Source: Anabaena azotica FACHB-119 (GTDB taxonomy: Bacteria > Cyanobacteriota > Cyanobacteriia > Cyanobacteriales > Nostocaceae). From it: 64,000 nt of DNA. The stretch covers positions 1 through 64,000 of the forward strand of contig NZ_JACJSG010000025.1 in NCBI RefSeq assembly GCF_014697625.1, read 5' to 3'. The notes under the pieces are model-generated. The model had not been told where the DNA came from, made no database searches, and saw only the letters and a list, made by a program, of their open reading frames with translations. Made by a program: the position numbers and the translations under genes. Shown piece after piece: positions 36,911 through 45,522 of this stretch. Position 1 is the stretch's first letter. Every line of letters starts with the position of its first letter.

Positions 36911-37148
36911 CTTTCGTAACTGGCACTTGGGGTAGGGTGCGTCAGATGTGAAAAATCCACAGAATTTGTACGAAATTATTGGGGCTGACGCACCCTACTA
37001 GCGTGACCGGACTAAAATGTGGCAATATATCTGAGAAAAATTGAACGCAGATGAACGCAGATGGACGCAGATGATAGATTGCTATTGCATTATTTTAGCC
37101 TTGCCAGTCCACTACAGTTAGTTTGATTATGACACTTGCGTAAGTCCT
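36911..37148. repeat. Family A element carrying a family B insertion
   Basis: The outer family A ends are GACTTTCGTAACTGGCACTTG...GTAGGGTGCGTCAG and AGTTAGTTTGATTATGACAC...GCGTAAGTCC. Family B occupies 36999-37111 (113 bp, TAGCGTGACCGG...CCAGTCCA), bracketed by CTAC at 36995-36998 and 37112-37115. Removing it restores the CCCTACAGTTAGTTTGAT sequence of the 50.3 kb copy (reverse complement). Confidence 0.85.
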
Positions 37149-37157
37149 ATTTATGTA

Positions 37158-38726
37158 TCACGCTCTTTTCGCACCTGGTTGCCCATTTTCCACCACAAAC
37201 GAAGCTAAAGTATTAATAGTAGCCTTCTCCTCAAGGATGCTGGAGACTGCACGGTAATCACTTTGCCAAAGTTCTCTAGTTAATTGACAACGGACATAAC
37301 CCCGATAAGTAGCATTAAAGAATTTGGTATGAGGATTATCTGTGAGTGCAGCTTGTACAGTAGCAATAGAAGCAGTGGGAAAGTCAGAAGTAATGGAAGT
37401 ACCGACAAACTCAGTGCCAACGGTTGCAGAAAGTGGGTTATTGAAGTCAACTTTTAAATCATGCACCCAACTTGAATGAATATCTCCAGTAATTACCACT
37501 GGGTTAGAGGGTTGGCGCTGTTCTAAAAAGTTTAACAGCCTTTGACGAGCCGCTACATAACCATCCCACTGATCCATATTAAATACTGGTATACCTGGAC
37601 GAGGATCAAAATCAAATTGAGCCAGCATGGTTTGTTGTGCAATTACATTCCAACGTGCCGATGATTTTTCTAATCCCCGGAATAACCAAGCTTCTTGTCT
37701 TGCACCTGTCATAGTTGCTTTTGCATCTAAAGCTGCATCACAACGTGGCTTGAACCCATCACCACAGGGTTGGTCTGTACGGTATTGGCGAGTATCGAGA
37801 ATATTAAACTGAGCCAAGTCCCCAAAAGTTAACCGCCGATATAGCAGCATACTAGCTTGTTTGGGTAAGGAAGACAAGCGCAACGGCATATGCTCATAAT
37901 AAGCTTGGTAAGCATTGGCGCGGCGGCGTTCAAATGCCTCCCGACTTTGGTCATCTTCTGGAATGAAGTTAGCATAGTCGTTATCTACTTCATGGTCATC
38001 CCAAGTTACTGCCCAAGGGAAGTTAGCATGAGCCGCTTGTAAATTCGCATCTGTCCTATACAAAGCATAGCGGTTGCGGTAATCAGCAAGAGTAATGATT
38101 TCCGGGCCGATATGTTGACGTGGTGCATCAGAACGAGGCCCATACTCATAAATGTAATCACCTAAATGTACAACTAGGTCGAGGTCTTCTTCCGCCATGT
38201 GTTTATAGGCTGTATAAAAGCCATTCTGCCAATCTTGGCAAGAGGCAAAGGCGAAGTTAAATTTTTGGATAGAACTAAAAGGCGCGGCGGCTGTGCGTGT
38301 GCGTCCCACAGGACTAACTTCGTTACTTACTTTAAATTGATACCAGTACCAACGGTCAGGCTCTAATCCACGGACATCAATATGTACCGAGTGAGCGAGT
38401 TCTGGTGTTGCTAAAGCTGTCCCTTGTTGCACAACCTGCGTCATGTTTTCGTCCCGTGCAATTTGCCACTGCACAGGGACATTCACTGGCGGCATACCAC
38501 CACCATTGAGAGGGTCTGGTGCTAGTCTTGTCCATAACACCACACTATCCGGTAAGGGATCTCCAGAGGTCACACCCAAACTGAACGGGTAGCCGGAAAA
38601 CCTTGTTTGCGCCTTGACTGGATGCCATTGACTAGCTACAGCTAACCCCGTGAAAAATCCTGCAACCAGTAAAAAATCCCGTCGTCTGCACTGGGTTGTG
38701 AGGAAGTTGCTGTTGATAAATTCCAT
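37158..38726 (-). CDS. phoD: PhoD-type alkaline phosphatase
   Basis: 522 residues from the ATG at 38724-38726, chosen because AGGGG lies 8 nt upstream; a GTG at 38732 is the alternative. It releases phosphate from organic esters outside the cytoplasmic membrane. The N-terminus has a Tat signal (CRRRDFLLVAGFFTGLAVA). Metal-site motifs are present: FASCQDWQNG, VHLGDYIYEYG, TWDDHEVDNDY and VITGDIHSSW. A three-repeat Pho box lies about 80 bp upstream, so induction by phosphate starvation is expected. Confidence 0.95.
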   Translation of the reverse strand: MEFINSNFLTTQCRRRDFLLVAGFFTGLAVASQWHPVKAQTRFSGYPFSLGVTSGDPLPDSVVLWTRLAPDPLNGGGMPPVNVPVQWQIARDENMTQVVQQGTALATPELAHSVHIDVRGLEPDRWYWYQFKVSNEVSPVGRTRTAAAPFSSIQKFNFAFASCQDWQNGFYTAYKHMAEEDLDLVVHLGDYIYEYGPRSDAPRQHIGPEIITLADYRNRYALYRTDANLQAAHANFPWAVTWDDHEVDNDYANFIPEDDQSREAFERRRANAYQAYYEHMPLRLSSLPKQASMLLYRRLTFGDLAQFNILDTRQYRTDQPCGDGFKPRCDAALDAKATMTGARQEAWLFRGLEKSSARWNVIAQQTMLAQFDFDPRPGIPVFNMDQWDGYVAARQRLLNFLEQRQPSNPVVITGDIHSSWVHDLKVDFNNPLSATVGTEFVGTSITSDFPTASIATVQAALTDNPHTKFFNATYRGYVRCQLTRELWQSDYRAVSSILEEKATINTLASFVVENGQPGAKRA

Positions 38727-38804
38727 GTTCACCCCTACTAAGATTTCCAGATGTTGGCAACTGCTTGAGTTTGTCCAATTAAGTAAGAGAAACCTATCAA
38801 TGAA

Positions 38805-38834
38805 TTATCAAGTGGGGTTTAAGAAAATGTTAAG
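38805..38834 (-). promoter_or_regulatory. Pho box upstream of phoD
   Basis: On the minus strand: CTTAACAT-ttt-CTTAAACC-cca-CTTGATAA. These are three 8-bp direct repeats with 3-bp spacers. The first two fit the cyanobacterial SphR consensus PyTTAAPyPy(T/A) closely and the third is degenerate. Confidence 0.75.
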
Positions 38835-38974
38835 TCATTAGTCATTGGTCATTGGTCATTGGTCACGAAACTATGGACTATGGACTATGGACTACGGACT
38901 ATGGACTATGGACTACGGACTATGGACTATTGACTATGGACTATGGACTATGGACTATTGACTATGGACTATTG
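38832..38974. repeat. STRR array between phoD and devA
   Basis: Blocks of GTCATTG/GTCATTA units, then GACTATG/GACTACG/GACTATT heptamers. The array reaches into devA and supplies its last Val-Ser-Gln codons and the TAG stop. Confidence 0.9.
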
Positions 38975-39646
38975 ACTAACCAAATACCCATCTTCCATGT
39001 GAATGATGCGATCGGCTATATCTAAAATGCGGTTATCGTGAGTTACTAGCAGGATTGTACAACCTTGTTCTTTAGCTAATTGTTGCATTAAGTTAACTAC
39101 ATCTCGCCCAGATTTACTATCTAAGGCAGCTGTCGGTTCATCGGCTAATACTAGTTTAGGATGATGTACTAAAGCACGCGCGATCGCCACTCTTTGTTTT
39201 TGTCCCCCTGAAAGGTCATCGGGATAATAATTTAATCTTTCTCCTAAGCCTACAGTCGTTAACATTTCCGCCGCTTTGGCTGCTGCTGTTTTCACAGGAA
39301 TATTACCAGTCATTGCAAAAGGCATCTGTACATTCTGCTGGGCTGTGAGAAACCCTAAAAGATTATGGGCTTGAAATATATAACCAATATTACGCCGCAC
39401 TTCCACCATTTCATTTTTGCCAGCGCCGACTAGTTCTTTACCTAATATTTTCAAGCTACCCGATTGTACAGAACGCAAACTCCCAATTAATGTTAATAAA
39501 GTGGTTTTTCCTGAACCAGAAGGGCCTGTCATGATCACAATTTCACCTGGTTGAATTGCTAAATTGATATCAAAAAGAATCTGCTTTTTGAGAGAACCTT
39601 CACCATAATAGTGATTGAGATGAGAGATGGCTATAGCAGGTAACAT
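38969..39646 (-). CDS. devA: DevA-type ABC exporter ATP-binding protein
   Basis: 225 residues. Walker A GPSGSGKTTLL is near residues 40-50, signature LSGGQKQRVAIARAL near 140, and Walker B LVLADEPTAALD. It follows devC and devB in the classic devB-devC-devA order. In Anabaena the DevBCA exporter deposits heterocyst envelope glycolipids, working with a TolC-like outer-membrane protein. Several paralogues exist in such genomes, so the substrate here is uncertain. The last codons and stop come from the adjoining tandem repeat. Confidence 0.88.
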   Translation of the reverse strand: MLPAIAISHLNHYYGEGSLKKQILFDINLAIQPGEIVIMTGPSGSGKTTLLTLIGSLRSVQSGSLKILGKELVGAGKNEMVEVRRNIGYIFQAHNLLGFLTAQQNVQMPFAMTGNIPVKTAAAKAAEMLTTVGLGERLNYYPDDLSGGQKQRVAIARALVHHPKLVLADEPTAALDSKSGRDVVNLMQQLAKEQGCTILLVTHDNRILDIADRIIHMEDGYLVSQ

Positions 39647-39675
39647 ATTAATTCTTAATTAATAGCACAGATGTT

Positions 39676-40824
39676 TTAGAAAATATCAGCCGGGTCGGCA
39701 GATTGTAATTTTCTGATGGCTAGTGATGCAGAAATTGAACACATCAAGGTTGTCAGCAGAAAGATAAACACTGCCCTCTCAACTGTCATCATGATGGGGA
39801 GGAGTGTTGCTTGGCGGGTAATCATGTACAACCCTTGGGAAATGGCAATCCCCGGAATAAAGCCAATGGCGGCTAAAATTAATGCTTCTTGAAATACAAC
39901 TACAAGTAAGTAGCGATTTTTGAAACCCATAGCTTTCAATGTTGCATATTCTGGCAGGTGATCGGAAACATCACTATAGAGAATCTGATACACAATTACT
40001 GCACCCACCATGAACCCAATCACTACACCTAATGTAAATGTAAAACCTACAGGTGTGCTTCTATTCCAATAACTTTTTTCTTGGTCAGCAAATTGTTGTT
40101 TTGTTAATACTGTGACATCATCAGGAAGATTTGCTTTTAAATTAGCTAACACCCAATCTATATTTGCTCCTGGCTCTAACTTAATTACTCCGATATCAAT
40201 TAATCCTGGTTGCCGTCTTTCATTAAAGAGGCGAAAGAAATTTACATCGCTAGTTATCAGGTTGCCATTGATGCCAAAAGAAGTTCCTAGTTTGAATAAA
40301 CCAACTGTTTTGATGAGACGACTATTAACTTCTGTGGTGAAGGAACCACTAGTTTGAAATCGAGATACAATCTGACCAAATTCTTTACGAGAACCCTGAT
40401 CAAATAAGACAGTATCAGGTTCTCTTAATTTAGTTAAATTCTCTGCTACACCAGCTAAGTTGAGAACTTTTTCTTCTGGATTAAAACCAATAACGTAAAT
40501 GTTCCAAGTCTCTTGGTTATCAGGGTTTTTCCAACCAATGGGGTCAACATAGATAGGACTGACTGACTGCACGCCAGTAAACCCCATTGCTTGATAGAGT
40601 CTGCGTTGTGAAAAACGCTGCTGTGAAAATAAAGATTTGTAGCGACTACTCACCAGCACAATTTCACCTTCTAAGCTGTTGTGTAGTTGCACAGCACCAT
40701 CAAACAAAGCTTCACGAATACCCAGTTGTAAAAACATTAGCACATCTGCAAAAGCAATCCCGGCGATCGCTACTAGCATCCGTGCCTTTTCCCGCGATAA
40801 TTGCAACCATGCTATATTTTTCAT
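39676..40824 (-). CDS. devC: DevC-type ABC exporter permease
   Basis: 382 residues from the ATG of MKNIAWLQL; the frame has another ATG two codons earlier within repeat DNA. It is an FtsX/MacB-like permease: one N-terminal helix (LVAIAGIAFADVLMFLQLG), a periplasmic domain of about 200 residues, then three C-terminal helices (FTLGVVIGFMVGAVIVYQI, ALILAAIGFIPGIAI, VFIFLLTTLMCSISASLAI). It starts 29 bp before devA. Forms the membrane channel with DevA, coupled to DevB. Confidence 0.88.
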   Translation of the reverse strand: MKNIAWLQLSREKARMLVAIAGIAFADVLMFLQLGIREALFDGAVQLHNSLEGEIVLVSSRYKSLFSQQRFSQRRLYQAMGFTGVQSVSPIYVDPIGWKNPDNQETWNIYVIGFNPEEKVLNLAGVAENLTKLREPDTVLFDQGSRKEFGQIVSRFQTSGSFTTEVNSRLIKTVGLFKLGTSFGINGNLITSDVNFFRLFNERRQPGLIDIGVIKLEPGANIDWVLANLKANLPDDVTVLTKQQFADQEKSYWNRSTPVGFTFTLGVVIGFMVGAVIVYQILYSDVSDHLPEYATLKAMGFKNRYLLVVVFQEALILAAIGFIPGIAISQGLYMITRQATLLPIMMTVERAVFIFLLTTLMCSISASLAIRKLQSADPADIF

Positions 40825-40930
40825 AGTCATTAGTCATTAGTCATTAGTCATTAGTCCGTAGAAAGGACAAGGCTTCCCCTTTCCCCTTCCCCTTTCCCCC
40901 TTCCCCTTCCCCTTTCCCCTTTCCCCTTTC
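40825..40930. repeat. Tandem repeats between devB and devC
   Basis: TAGTCAT heptamers (minus-strand ATGACTA) at 40825-40857 adjoin the devC start codon. A CCCTTTCCCCTTCC polypyrimidine run fills 40870-40932. Confidence 0.85.
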
Positions 40931-40934
40931 CCTT

Positions 40935-42128
40935 CTAATTCAATGCGATCGCTACTTTGACTTTAGAATTAGTTAAACCTGTGACTCGCTGGCTTGATTC
41001 AGCGTTGAGGCGGATTTTTACTTCTACTACTCGCGCATCAATATCTGCTGCTGGGTCGGTGTTGAGTACGTCTTTTTTGGCGATGAGTAAGTCAATTTGC
41101 TCGACGGTTCCGCTTAATTCTCCGGGGAGGTTGAGTTGGGTTATCGCTGCACTTTGTCCGACTTTGACGCGGTTAATGTCAACTTCATACACTTCGGCGA
41201 CAACATACATTTGATTTGTCTGTCCAATTTCCACAATACCTTTGTCACCCACGATTTCCCCAGCCAGAGTATGAGTTTTCAAAATTTGACCAGCTTTAGG
41301 CGATCGCACATAAGCTAAGTTTAAATTAGCTTGGGCTTCTTGAACTGCGGCTTTGGCACTATCTACTTGTGCTTGTGCAGCTTGCACATCGGTAGGACGC
41401 ACTTCTGCAATTCGATTTAAGGTGGCTTTTGCTTGTCTGAGTCTTTCTTTTAGGGTTTCTGATGTTTGGCTGCGGTTTGCTAAGGCTTCTCGTAAACTCT
41501 CTTCGGCGGTTTCCAATGTCAGCTTTTTACTATCTCTGATCGAGGTGGAAACTGCACCATCTGCTTGCAGAGATTGATAGCGCTGATATTCGATTGTTGC
41601 ATTTCTCACTTCTGCTTCTAAACGCCTAACTGTCGCCACTCTGGCTGCAACTTCTTGGCGTAGTTCTGCTTCTAGTTCCGCAATTATAGCTTGTTGTGCG
41701 GCAATTTCTCCCTGTTTTGCTCCGGCTTTTACCTGTGCTAATTGCGCTTGTGCTACTGCAACTTGTTGCTTTGCTCTATTTAACGCCGCTAGCCGAGTAT
41801 CGCGGTTATCTAGAATAGCAATGATTTGTCCCTTGTTGATGCGATCGCCGTTTTTTACCAACAGTTCTGCTACACGGTTACTCCCAGCCGTCTGGGAAAC
41901 TGACACCTGTACAACTTCCCCTTGCGGTTCTATCCTCCCCAAAGCCGTAATAGCTTTGATTGCTGGACGGTTATCAATCACCTTTGGGGTAATTTCTTTC
42001 CCTGGATTTTGCGCCAGCACATATAACGAACCAGCCGCACTTGCTAAGACTAAGGCAACTATACCAACTATGCGCCATTGATGAGGATACTTGAGATTTC
42101 TAAATCGGTCTGGATGTGTGTTCTGCAT
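40935..42128 (-). CDS. devB: DevB-type membrane fusion (HlyD) protein
   Basis: 397 residues. One membrane anchor near residues 19-40 (IVGIVALVLASAAGSLYVLA). A lipoyl/biotinyl half-motif follows (NRVAELLVKNGDRINKGQIIAIL), then a long coiled-coil hairpin of about 140 residues rich in Ala/Gln/Glu. The second half-motif and beta-barrel are LAYVRSPKAGQILKTHTLAGE and GQSAAITQLNLPGEL. It links the inner-membrane pump to an outer-membrane channel. First gene of devB-devC-devA, divergent from a PadR regulator. Confidence 0.9.
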   Translation of the reverse strand: MQNTHPDRFRNLKYPHQWRIVGIVALVLASAAGSLYVLAQNPGKEITPKVIDNRPAIKAITALGRIEPQGEVVQVSVSQTAGSNRVAELLVKNGDRINKGQIIAILDNRDTRLAALNRAKQQVAVAQAQLAQVKAGAKQGEIAAQQAIIAELEAELRQEVAARVATVRRLEAEVRNATIEYQRYQSLQADGAVSTSIRDSKKLTLETAEESLREALANRSQTSETLKERLRQAKATLNRIAEVRPTDVQAAQAQVDSAKAAVQEAQANLNLAYVRSPKAGQILKTHTLAGEIVGDKGIVEIGQTNQMYVVAEVYEVDINRVKVGQSAAITQLNLPGELSGTVEQIDLLIAKKDVLNTDPAADIDARVVEVKIRLNAESSQRVTGLTNSKVKVAIALN

Positions 42129-42162
42129 GAGTTACCGCCTGGGTGTTGGCAGCTAAATTTAC

Positions 42163-42228
42163 TGTATACAACATTTTATTATCAAATTATTTTACTCAAC
42201 TTGTTGTGTACAAACTCTAGTGTACACT
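42163..42228. promoter_or_regulatory. Candidate PadR operators between devB and the regulator gene
   Basis: Three GTGTACA-type palindromes lie in the 128-bp divergent spacer: TGTATACA at 42163-42170, TTGTGTACAA at 42204-42213 and AGTGTACACT at 42219-42228. Location and symmetry fit a dimeric winged-helix repressor. Binding is inferred. Confidence 0.5.
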
Positions 42229-42256
42229 TAAGAAAATATCTGTCAAGTCGTTTCTT

Positions 42257-42802
42257 ATGGGTTTATCGCAAGCAATCCTCACCTGTTTAATTGATGCTCC
42301 CCATAGTGGTTATGATCTGTCTAAAGTCTTCAGCGAATCTGTAGGCTACTTTTGGCAAGCTTCTCAGCAACAAATTTACAGAGAACTAGGTAAACTGGAG
42401 GCTGCGGGTTTGATTGTGTCGGAAGTTATTCCCCGTGAAGGTCGCTTAGATAAAAAAGTGTATTCAATTACAGAACAGGGAAAGCAGCACCTCATCGAGT
42501 GGATGCACAAACCCAGTGAACCCGACATCATTAGAGAAGATTTATTAGTAAAAATTTTTTCTGGGGGTATAGTATCAGTGGACTTGCTGATAGAAGATAT
42601 CGCACGTCACCGCAGAATTCATTTAGAGAAGTTATCCACCTATCGAGAAATTGAAAAAGAGAAATGTCCTTATCCAAAAGAACTAAATAAGGAAGAGAAA
42701 TTAAGACGTTTAGTTTTAATGGCGGGGATGAAATATGAGCAATCTTGGATAGACTGGTGTGATGAGGCACTTGAGGTTTTACAAAGTCTATCGTCAGAAT
42801 AA
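42257..42802 (+). CDS. PadR family transcriptional regulator
   Basis: 181 residues. The N-terminal winged helix (about residues 3-80) has the PadR pattern: LTCLIDAPHSGYDLSKVF, QIYRELGKLEAAGLI and KVYSITEQGKQHLIEWM. The C-terminal helical domain is of the Vir type used for dimerisation. PadR proteins commonly repress adjacent transporter genes and are released by small hydrophobic or phenolic ligands. Divergence from devBCA points to control of that exporter rather than of heterocyst development alone. Confidence 0.9.
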   Translation: MGLSQAILTCLIDAPHSGYDLSKVFSESVGYFWQASQQQIYRELGKLEAAGLIVSEVIPREGRLDKKVYSITEQGKQHLIEWMHKPSEPDIIREDLLVKIFSGGIVSVDLLIEDIARHRRIHLEKLSTYREIEKEKCPYPKELNKEEKLRRLVLMAGMKYEQSWIDWCDEALEVLQSLSSE

Positions 42803-42897
42803 AGTTTTTATTGGTGATGTTGTGAGAGATTTGGGCTTTTTTTAACGCGGAGGGACGCAGAGGTTTTATCAAGATAATTGGCTTTGTATCAAAGTAG

Positions 42898-43263
42898 TAG
42901 CGTGGCAAGGCTAAAATGTGGCATTAGATTGGGAAAAAAATCGAACGCAGATGAACGCAGATAAACGCAGATGAGTAAGAGATAGATTGTTGGCTAATGC
43001 ACTATTTTAGCCTTGCCAAGCTAGTGGACTGGCAAGGCTAAAATGTTGCATTATTCCTTTCTTGTAGGATGGGCATCTTGCCCGTCCGGTGCGGACAAGA
43101 TGCCCACACCACAAGATTTATTTTCATTGCACTATTTTAGCCTTGCCACGCCACTAGTAGTGGACTGGCAAGCTTAAAATGTTGCATTAATTAACCACAG
43201 AGGCACAGAGACACAGAGGTTAGAGAGGAAACTTATTGCACTATTTTAGCCTTGCCACGCTAG
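42898..43263. repeat. Three tandem family B elements with different cores
   Basis: Copies at about 42898-43024, 43022-43155 and 43157-43263. Each begins TAG(CG)TGG...GGCAAGGCTAAAATG (third copy AAGCTTAAAATG) and ends GCACTATTTTAGCCTTGCCA. Cores differ: ACGCAGATGAACGCAGAT in the first, a GGGCATCTTGCCCGTCC...GACAAGATGCCC hairpin in the second, and CACAGAGGCACAGAGACACA in the third. They fill the spacer before dndE. Confidence 0.9.
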
Positions 43264-43363
43264 TAGTTATAATTAAGTGCATCTTCTGAAAAAATTGGTA
43301 TTAAGGAGAAAAATATATATGCAAAATAAAAGTATAATAAGGGGTATTTTTTGACTTTTAATT

Positions 43364-43765
43364 ATGGAATCGCCCATCGAAAGAATTAAACTCTCACAAA
43401 CAGCCAAAGAACAACTTTTAAAACTTCGCCGCAGTACCAAAATCGACCAATGGAATATTTTATGTCGCTGGGCTTTTTGTCGTTCCCTAGCTGAACCTAC
43501 TCCACCATCTCCTGTCCCCATTCCCCAGGATAGCAATGTGGAGATGACATGGCGGGTTTTTGGTGGGGAAATCTCGGATATTCTCCTGCTGGCGCTGAAA
43601 CAACGCTGTCACAATGACGGTAACACCCCAGATAAGGAAACCTTAGCTACTCAATTTCGCCTACATTTACATCGCGGTATCGGCTACTTAGCAGGCGACT
43701 CAAATATCAAGAAAGTTGAAGATTTAATTGAACTGGCAATAAAAGATGGAAAGGATATTAGTTAA
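43364..43765 (+). CDS. dndE: DNA sulfur modification protein DndE
   Basis: 133 residues. Family features: IKLSQTAKEQLLKLRRST, WNILCRWAFCRSLAE, VEMTWRVFGGE, and FRLHLHRGIGYLAG. DndE binds nicked or modified DNA within the DndCDE complex and is needed for phosphorothioation. It lies about 14 kb from the rest of the Dnd island, separated by prfB, ybeY, dgkA, phoD and devBCA. It is followed 30 bp later by the phosphorothioation-associated methyltransferase, likely one transcript. The upstream spacer is filled with mobile repeats. Confidence 0.9.
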   Translation: MESPIERIKLSQTAKEQLLKLRRSTKIDQWNILCRWAFCRSLAEPTPPSPVPIPQDSNVEMTWRVFGGEISDILLLALKQRCHNDGNTPDKETLATQFRLHLHRGIGYLAGDSNIKKVEDLIELAIKDGKDIS

Positions 43766-43795
43766 CTGTTAACTGTTGACTGTTAACTGAATCTT

Positions 43796-45253
43796 ATGTC
43801 TGAAGCGTTAGAAATCGAGCGTCATCGAGCTGCGATCGCTCGCACTGAAATCTCTCGTCCTGTAAGATTAGCTATAGAATGGGCTATTCTTAACCCAGAC
43901 AAGACATTTTTTGACTACGGCTGTGGTTACGGTGGTGATGTCCAGCGTGTAGCTAACCTTGGCTACACCAGCGCCGGTTGGGACCCTTACTACTATCCCA
44001 ACGAACCCATTACCCCCGCCGATGTGGTCAATTTAGGTTACGTCCTCAACGTCATCGAAGACCAAGAAGAACGCCGTCAAAGTCTCATCCAAGCCTGGGA
44101 ACTGACGCGCAATGTTTTAATTGTGGCTGCTCAAGTATTAATTAACGCCCCCAGTAAGGCACAACTCGCTTACAGTGATGGTATTGTCACTAGCCGTAAT
44201 ACCTTTCAAAAATATTACGAACAAGCAGAACTGAAAAAATATATTGATGAAGTTTTAAAAGTTGATGCTGTCCCCGTTGCCCTTGGGGTTTACTTCGTTT
44301 TCCGGGATGAAGCCGAAAAAGAAAGCTTCAAAGCCATCCGCTTCTTTTCTCGCACCGCTACACCGCGAGTCCGCATCCCCACAAAGCGGTTTGAAGACTA
44401 TCAAGAACAACTTGCGCCCCTGATGGCATTTTTCACCAAGCGCGGTAGACTGCCAGTTAAAGGAGAATTAGCCAACGAACAAGAGTTACTGGGTGAATTT
44501 GGCAACTTCCGCCGGGCTTTCGCAGTTGTCCTCCAAGCCACCGATGAGGCAGAATGGGATGCGATCGCCTATCGTCGTTCTTTAGATATCCAAGTTTACC
44601 TTGCCCTCACCCACTTTGACCAACGTCCCAAATTCTCCCAACTCGCCCCCGAAATGCGCCATGACATCAAAGCTTTCTTTGGTAGCTACGAGGAAGCTTG
44701 CGAAGTCGCCGACCAAAAACTCTTTAGTTTAGGTAGACCAGGAGTTGTGCAAACAGCTTGCGAAAAAAGCAAAATCGGCAAACACACACGCGGCGCTTTG
44801 TATGTCCACGTTTCCGCCCTAGCCTCCCTCGACCCCCTACTGCGAATATACGAAGGCTGCGCTAGCCGTACCATTGGGCGTGTAGATGGAGCCACCCTCA
44901 TTAAATATTACACCGACCAACCGCAAATATCCTACCTATTTTATCCAGATTTCGACACAGACCCCCACCCGTCTTTAAAAGCCAGTATCACAATTGACTT
45001 AAAAACCTTGTATGTAACTCACCGCGACTATAGTAATCGAGCTAACCCCCCCGTGCTGCATCGTAAAGAAACTTTTGTTACCAGCAGCTACCCACGATAT
45101 GAACAATTTGCTAAACTCACCCAACAAGAACAGCAATTAGGACTGCTCAAGCAAAAAAGCGAAATCGGTACTCGTGCAGGTTGGGAAAAATGTCTTGCAG
45201 CTCATGGTGTAGAAATTAGGGGACATGAAGTTTATTTAATTAAGGAAAGTTAA
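43796..45253 (+). CDS. DNA phosphorothioation-associated putative methyltransferase
   Basis: 485 residues. A SAM-binding motif FFDYGCGYGGDVQRVANLGY is near residues 38-58, with acidic motif II WDPYYYP and the post-motif VVNLGYVLNVIED. The N-terminus EIERHRAAIARTEISRPVRLAIE and the large C-terminal half match the Dnd-associated methyltransferase group, recalled from family knowledge. Direct coupling to dndE supports this. Substrate unproven; it may be DNA or a Dnd component. The 3' half contains Cys/His-poor, tyrosine-rich sequence of unknown fold. Confidence 0.82.
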   Translation: MSEALEIERHRAAIARTEISRPVRLAIEWAILNPDKTFFDYGCGYGGDVQRVANLGYTSAGWDPYYYPNEPITPADVVNLGYVLNVIEDQEERRQSLIQAWELTRNVLIVAAQVLINAPSKAQLAYSDGIVTSRNTFQKYYEQAELKKYIDEVLKVDAVPVALGVYFVFRDEAEKESFKAIRFFSRTATPRVRIPTKRFEDYQEQLAPLMAFFTKRGRLPVKGELANEQELLGEFGNFRRAFAVVLQATDEAEWDAIAYRRSLDIQVYLALTHFDQRPKFSQLAPEMRHDIKAFFGSYEEACEVADQKLFSLGRPGVVQTACEKSKIGKHTRGALYVHVSALASLDPLLRIYEGCASRTIGRVDGATLIKYYTDQPQISYLFYPDFDTDPHPSLKASITIDLKTLYVTHRDYSNRANPPVLHRKETFVTSSYPRYEQFAKLTQQEQQLGLLKQKSEIGTRAGWEKCLAAHGVEIRGHEVYLIKES

Positions 45254-45288
45254 GAAAAGGCTGATAACGATTTAGAGGATAAACAACT

Positions 45289-45522
45289 ATGCAAAGTATT
45301 AATATACGTTCTCATGTAGGTGCAGATGGGATTTTACATCTTGATATTCCTGTAGAAATGACAAATACAGAAATCGAAGTGACAGTTACCATTCAAGAAG
45401 TTTCGCCACAGAAACGAGGTTGGATGCCTGGTTTTTTTGAAGAAGTGATTGGTGGTTGGGTAGGCGAACCGCTAGAACGAACACAACAAGAAGAATACGA
45501 CAATAGGGAGCAGATATTTTGA
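45289..45522 (+). CDS. Antitoxin of a VapBC-type module
   Basis: 77 residues. A short beta-rich N-terminal part (INIRSHVGADGILHLDIPVEM) resembles AbrB/DUF-type antitoxins; the C-terminal tail is acidic and tryptophan-containing (GWMPGFFEEVIGGWVGE) and would clamp the toxin. It lies 35 bp after the methyltransferase and overlaps the toxin start by 4 nt. Assignment rests on the partner gene. Confidence 0.75.
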   Translation: MQSINIRSHVGADGILHLDIPVEMTNTEIEVTVTIQEVSPQKRGWMPGFFEEVIGGWVGEPLERTQQEEYDNREQIF

